Of a DNA stretch of 9,080 bases, positions 6,011 through 9,080 are shown piece after piece. Position numbers and translations under genes: made by a program. Location: positions 1-9,080 of the forward strand of contig CADCDV010000031.1 in assembly GCA_902800255.1 (NCBI GenBank), given 5' to 3'. The notes below the pieces were generated by a model. The model had not been told where the DNA came from. It saw only the letters and a program-made list of their open reading frames with translations, and ran no database searches. The stretch comes from an uncultured Erysipelotrichaceae bacterium. Lineage in GTDB: Bacteria > Bacillota_I > Bacilli_A > RFN20 > CAG-826. Positions within the stretch are counted from its first letter, which is position 1, and the number at the start of each line of letters is the position of its first letter.

Positions 6011-6498
6011 AAAAGAAAGTCCTCTTAGGTCTTAGCGGTGGTGTCGATAGCGCAATCGCAGCCCATAAGCTCCTTGAGCAAGGTTACGATGTAACCGGCG
6101 CTTTCATGCGCAACTGGGACTCCCTGACAAATGATGATATTCTCGGCAATCCGACACTGGATGAAGGGCAGTGCACGCAGGAAAAGGACTGGCAGGATGC
6201 ACAGGATGCTGCGAATCTTCTCGGTCTGCCGCTTCTGAGGATCGATTTCATTGAGGAATACTTCCAGAAAGCCGATCTTCTGCCTGCTATCGTGCAGGAA
6301 GCCGGTACCAATGAAGTCCTCATGCTGGCGTATATGAACAAGATGGGGTTTACTATCTTTCCAAACCAACAGACCTCAAGAAAGACCAGACTTATTTCCT
6401 CTGCGATTTGGATGAAAGCCAGATCGAGAAGTGCCTTTGGCCAATGGAAGACATCACCAAGGTCGAAGCAAGGGAAATCGCCGACAAACTCGGCTTAG
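6007..6498 (+). CDS. mnmA: tRNA 2-thiouridylase MnmA, N-terminal part, running into a HisI-like segment and then out of frame
   Basis: MnmA thiolates the wobble uridine (s2U34) of tRNA-Lys, -Glu and -Gln, using ATP and sulfur relayed from a cysteine desulfurase. Residues 1-86 are good MnmA: the PP-loop SGGVDS at 10-15, FMRNWDS at 33-39, DILGNPT at about 43-49, and a DWQDA...LGLPL..IDF stretch. After EEYF (to about 6264) the MnmA sequence stops. Where about 50 residues with TPNPD, the first catalytic Cys and ATGHYA should follow, there is ADLLPAIVQEAGTNEVLMLA and YMNK, which is HisI. From about 6346 this frame is meaningless and ends at 6498. A functional MnmA cannot come from it as written. 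The gene is coupled to dtd. Naming of the N-terminal part is firm; whether the break is real is open. Confidence 0.85.
   Translation: MKKKVLLGLSGGVDSAIAAHKLLEQGYDVTGAFMRNWDSLTNDDILGNPTLDEGQCTQEKDWQDAQDAANLLGLPLLRIDFIEEYFQKADLLPAIVQEAGTNEVLMLAYMNKMGFTIFPNQQTSRKTRLISSAIWMKARSRSAFGQWKTSPRSKQGKSPTNSA
6118..6345 (+). other. Foreign-codon segment inside mnmA: a second MnmA type followed by a HisI fragment
   Basis: Between the conserved FMRNWDS codons (6103-6123) and about 6345, codon use changes abruptly. There are six CTG leucine codons here, against about one each in the far longer pulA and alaS, and glutamine is always CAG. Up to about 6264 the protein is still MnmA. From about 6265 to 6342 it matches the N-terminus of phosphoribosyl-AMP cyclohydrolase (compare LIPAIVQDA...EVL.LAYMNK of Bacillus HisI). 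The hisI catalytic half (zinc and magnesium sites) is absent. The segment lacks terminal repeats, a transposase or target duplication, so it is not an obvious mobile element. A chimeric assembly or recombination at short shared words is the likeliest origin. Confidence 0.6.
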
Positions 6499-7058
6499 AT
6501 GAGGTCGCAGGCAAACACGGTTCGACTGGCGTTTGCTTCATCGGGGAAAGACATTTCAGGGAATTCCTTCAGAATTATTTCCCTGCCCATAATGGCAAAA
6601 TCGTCGATATCGAGAACGGCAAAGTCCTCGGTGAGCATATCGGCGTCCTTTATTACACGATCGGCCAAAGAAAGGGCCTAGGCATCGGAGGAGTGAAAGG
6701 GGAGCCTGACACCGCCTGGTTTGTCGCCAAGAAAGACGTCCAGAACAATATCCTTTACGTTGGCCGTGGCGAGGAAGATGAACACCTCAATAGCGATTCC
6801 TGCACCCTTAGCCGTCTCAACTGGGTCGGACCTAGACCAGATGAGCCTTTAAAGTGCTTCGCAAAGTTCAGGTACCGCCAGGTCGATAATCCGATAACCA
6901 TCGAGCTTTCTGGCGATGAGGCCACATTGACTTTCGACCACGTCGTGAAAGCTGTTACCCCAGGCCAGTGGGCGGCGATCTACGCCGAAGATGGCCGACT
7001 TCTCGGAGGAGGAATCATCGAGAAGACTTATTACAAAGGAAAGAGACAGGACATTTAG
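6324..7058 (+). CDS. mnmA: tRNA 2-thiouridylase MnmA, C-terminal part, in a different frame from the N-terminal part
   Basis: MnmA resumes one frame over, first visible around 6324 as AGVYEQDGVYYLSK. It continues through KDQTYFL (the family's NKDQ(T/S)YFL motif), the second catalytic cysteine in STGVCFIGER (Cys codon 6534-6536), the GQRKGLGIGG tRNA-binding stretch, and the C-terminal beta-barrel with FRYRQ and AVTPGQWA...LGGGII. Adding this part (about 244 residues) to the N-terminal 86 gives 330 against a usual 360-370, so about 40-50 residues are lost. The stretch has host-like codon use (CTT/CTC, CCA). The first good internal start is only a TTG at 6408 without a ribosome site, so independent translation is unlikely. 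The stop TAG is followed by a T-run but no hairpin. Confidence 0.85.
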   Translation, partial: AGVYEQDGVYYLSKPTDLKKDQTYFLCDLDESQIEKCLWPMEDITKVEAREIADKLGLDEVAGKHGSTGVCFIGERHFREFLQNYFPAHNGKIVDIENGKVLGEHIGVLYYTIGQRKGLGIGGVKGEPDTAWFVAKKDVQNNILYVGRGEEDEHLNSDSCTLSRLNWVGPRPDEPLKCFAKFRYRQVDNPITIELSGDEATLTFDHVVKAVTPGQWAAIYAEDGRLLGGGIIEKTYYKGKRQDI

Positions 7059-7069
7059 TTTTTTCTTTA

Positions 7070-7098
7070 TAGAAAAATCTAGAGCCCATTTGTATAAT
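7070..7098 (+). promoter_or_regulatory. Promoter of the alaS T-box leader
   Basis: A perfect -10 box TATAAT (7093-7098) is preceded by TG, and TAGAAA (7070-7075) matches the -35 consensus at 4 of 6 positions with a 17-base spacer. Transcription would start near 7105, just ahead of the first T-box stem. Confidence 0.6.
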
Positions 7099-7104
7099 TC
7101 TCCT

Positions 7105-7290
7105 GTAGGATAAGCAAAGTTTCCTTATAGAGAGGGCCTCATGGTGGAAAAGCCCAGGAAACACGCCACTTATCTGAAAATGTGAGCAATGTCACCGTGC
7201 TTCGCGTTAAGAAGAAATCGAGTGCACCCCGTGTGAAGAAGGATGGTACCGCGCGACACCGCGTTCCTTCGCAGGGTGTTTTATTTTGTT
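7105..7290 (+). ncRNA. T-box riboswitch, tRNA-Ala sensing, alaS leader
   Basis: The leader senses uncharged tRNA-Ala and lets transcription enter alaS only when alanine charging is low. Stem I closes with GGATAAG (7108-7114) against CTTATCT (7169-7175). Above it GTTTCC (7119-7124) pairs with GGAAAC (7157-7162) and GGGC (7134-7137) with GCCC (7152-7155). The specifier is GCC (7165-7167), an alanine codon followed by A, which fits a tRNA-Ala with a GGC anticodon. The T-box TGGTACCGCG (7244-7253) has T at the variable position, matching discriminator A73. GAAGGA (7237-7242) can pair with TCCTTC (7265-7270) as the antiterminator, excluding the terminator. The pairings are seen in the sequence; the mechanism is known for the class. 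Confidence 0.93.
7256..7289 (+). terminator. Rho-independent terminator of the T-box leader
   Basis: ACACC (7256-7260) pairs with GGTGT (7275-7279), with an inner GCG/CGC pair (7261-7263, 7270-7272) and a small bulge, followed by TTTTATTTTG. It overlaps the 3' arm of the antiterminator, so the two structures are mutually exclusive. Confidence 0.85.
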
Positions 7291-7303
7291 TAGGGGGTTA
7301 TTT

Positions 7304-9080
7304 ATGAAACCACTTACCGGCATGGAAATCCGTAACCGCTGGATCAAATTCTTCGAATCAAAAGGACATAAGAACGTGCCTAGCGTCTCGCTCGTCCCTC
7401 ATGGCGATAAATCGCTTCTTTGGGTCAACGCAGGCGTCACCGGCTTAAAGAAATATTTCGATGGCAGCGAGATTCCTGCCAATAGACGTCTGACGAACGT
7501 CCAAAAGTGCATCCGCACCAACGACATCGAGAACGTTGGCCATACCGCCCGTCACCATACCTTCTTTGAGATGCTTGGAAACTTCTCGATCGGTGATTAC
7601 TTCCGCGATGAGGTCATTCCGTGGGCTTTCGAGCTTCTTACTAATGAAGAAGTGGGCTTTGGTTTCCCAAAAGAGAAACTCTATATCACTTATAACCCAA
7701 TGGACAAAGCCTCCCTTGAGCTTTGGATCAAACAAGGCATGATCCCAGACCACATGATTCCTCTCGAAGGCAATTTCTGGCAGATCGGCGAAGGCCCATG
7801 CGGACCAGACACCGAGATGTTCTTCGACCGTGGCGAGAAATATGACCCAGAGCACCGCGGCGTCGAAATGCTTAAGAACGATGAGGAGAATGACCGTTAT
7901 ATCGAGATCTGGAACATCGTTTTCAGCCAGTTCAACGCAGTTAATGGCGTCAAGAGAGAAGACTACAAAGAACTTCCATCCAAAAATATCGATACCGGCG
8001 CAGGTTTAGAGAGATTCGCCTGCATTTGCCAAGAGACCCCAACCAACTTCGAGACCGACCTTTTCATGCCGATCATCGAAGCCGTCATGAAGCTTTCTGG
8101 CAAAGAATACGCTGAGCCAAACCTCATGAGCTTCCGCGTCATTGCTGACCACATCAGATGCCTTACCTTCGCCCTTAGCGATGGTGCAATCTTCTCTAAC
8201 GAAGGACGTGGCTACGTCTTAAGAAGAATCGCCCGCCGCGCCATGAGATATGGCCAGAAACTTGGCATCAATGGGGCTTTCCTTTATAACCTTGTCGATA
8301 TCGTCGTCGAGAAATACGCCGACTGGTATCCAAATCTTTCCGAAAAGAAAGACCTCGTCAAGAAGATGATCCTTGGCGAAGAGAATAAATTCAGCCAGAC
8401 CCTCATGGTCGGTGAAAAGAAACTCAAGAAGATCGTCGAAGAGAAAGGCATGATCTCTAGCGAAGACGCCTTCCTTCTTTATGACACCTATGGCTTCCCA
8501 AAAGACCTCACCTCTGAGATGGGTCTTGAGCTTGGCGCCAAAGTCGACCTCGATAACTTCGATTCTTTGATGGAAGAGCAGAGGAAGCGCGCCAAAGAAG
8601 CCCGTGGCCAAATAGATTCCTTCAAGAAGCAATCCAAAGACCTCATGGCCTTCAAAGATAAGAGCGAATTCCGCTACGACTTAGAAGAGTCCAATACCAA
8701 AGCCCTTGGCTTATTCAAAGACGGCGTCCGCGTTTCTTCCATTGATGAAGAAGGCGAAGTCATCTTCGAAGAAACCCCATTCTACGCTGAGATGGGTGGC
8801 CAGGTTAGTGACAAAGGCTTCGTCTATGGCGAAGGCTTCGAAGGCGAGATCGTCAGCGTCAGCAAAGCCCCAAATGGACAGCATCTCCATGAGATCGTCA
8901 TGAAATACGGCACCATCAAAGAAGGAGACAAAGTAAACATCGTCCTCGATAAGAGGAGACGTCACCTCATTGAGCGTAACCATAGCGCGACCCACCTTCT
9001 CCATAGTGCCTTAGGCAATATCTTAGGCGAGCACGTCGATCAACGCGGCAGCTTCGTCAACGAAGAATACTACAAGAAAC
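7304..9080 (+). CDS. alaS: Alanyl-tRNA synthetase, 3' end beyond the window
   Basis: AlaRS attaches alanine to tRNA-Ala in the cytoplasm. The 592 codons present, of about 870 expected, cover the class II catalytic domain, the tRNA-recognition helices and the start of the editing domain. Motif 2 is RHHTFFEMLGNFSIGDYF (83-100). GPCGPDTE is at 164-171, with Asp where many AlaRS have Cys. Motif 3 is NIDTGAGLER. The editing domain shows ETPFYAEMGGQVSDKG and the HSATH zinc motif (H560, H564). The rest of the editing site and the C-Ala domain lie beyond the edge. The ATG at 7304 follows an AGGGGG ribosome site at about 7292-7297. Control is by the T-box just upstream. Codon use is typical of the host. 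Identification is firm. Confidence 0.96.
   Translation, partial: MKPLTGMEIRNRWIKFFESKGHKNVPSVSLVPHGDKSLLWVNAGVTGLKKYFDGSEIPANRRLTNVQKCIRTNDIENVGHTARHHTFFEMLGNFSIGDYFRDEVIPWAFELLTNEEVGFGFPKEKLYITYNPMDKASLELWIKQGMIPDHMIPLEGNFWQIGEGPCGPDTEMFFDRGEKYDPEHRGVEMLKNDEENDRYIEIWNIVFSQFNAVNGVKREDYKELPSKNIDTGAGLERFACICQETPTNFETDLFMPIIEAVMKLSGKEYAEPNLMSFRVIADHIRCLTFALSDGAIFSNEGRGYVLRRIARRAMRYGQKLGINGAFLYNLVDIVVEKYADWYPNLSEKKDLVKKMILGEENKFSQTLMVGEKKLKKIVEEKGMISSEDAFLLYDTYGFPKDLTSEMGLELGAKVDLDNFDSLMEEQRKRAKEARGQIDSFKKQSKDLMAFKDKSEFRYDLEESNTKALGLFKDGVRVSSIDEEGEVIFEETPFYAEMGGQVSDKGFVYGEGFEGEIVSVSKAPNGQHLHEIVMKYGTIKEGDKVNIVLDKRRRHLIERNHSATHLLHSALGNILGEHVDQRGSFVNEEYYKK

Noticed and set aside
6265..6345. A genuine bifunctional MnmA-HisI fusion
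   Set aside because: Only a short N-terminal piece of HisI is present, without its metal-binding catalytic half, and the MnmA part lacks a catalytic Cys and changes frame. Neither activity could come from it.
6103..6345. An insertion sequence or intron interrupting mnmA
   Set aside because: There are no terminal inverted repeats, target duplication, transposase or intron motifs. MnmA residues are missing rather than simply split.

Overview
The window looks like a fragment, perhaps a whole short contig, from an uncultured low-to-mid-GC Firmicute close to the Erysipelotrichia or other Mollicutes-related lineages. The basis is an Ala-specific T-box leader, an MnmA with the FMRNWDS...DILGNPT signature, a Firmicutes-style AlaRS, leucine coded mostly by CTT/CTC with almost no CTG, and TGA used as a normal stop (acpS, pulA, dtd), which excludes the mycoplasma code. 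The placement is inference.

Layout. Positions 1 to about 280 carry the truncated end of an unrecognised minus-strand gene whose codon use (CTG, ATA, CGG, many C-ending codons) differs from the rest. Next come plus-strand genes: acpS (holo-ACP synthase), then pulA (intracellular type I pullulanase) overlapping it by four bases, a small OB-fold/SSB-like protein, and a PlsC-type acyltransferase. An RsmF-like rRNA m5C methyltransferase gene lies on the minus strand, converging on plsC with overlapping stops. After a spacer of about 300 bases come dtd and mnmA (overlapping ATGA), a complete Ala T-box riboswitch, and alaS, which runs off the right end. The right half is therefore a translation-quality block: D-aminoacyl-tRNA deacylation, tRNA wobble thiolation and Ala-tRNA charging, next to rRNA methylation. 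The left half serves lipid and carbohydrate metabolism.

The main anomaly is in mnmA. It starts and ends as normal MnmA, but its middle, including the first catalytic Cys, is replaced by a stretch with foreign codon use that turns into a fragment of HisI (phosphoribosyl-AMP cyclohydrolase). The MnmA frame then resumes one frame over, through about 20 bases that read sensibly as either protein. A short-repeat recombination or, more likely, a metagenome assembly misjoin would explain it. Other points are a Tyr in place of the third catalytic Asp of PulA, TATAAT boxes exactly 7 nt before two start codons (probable leaderless mRNAs), and three competing hairpin arms before dtd. I see no clearly new defence, mobile or biosynthetic system here.
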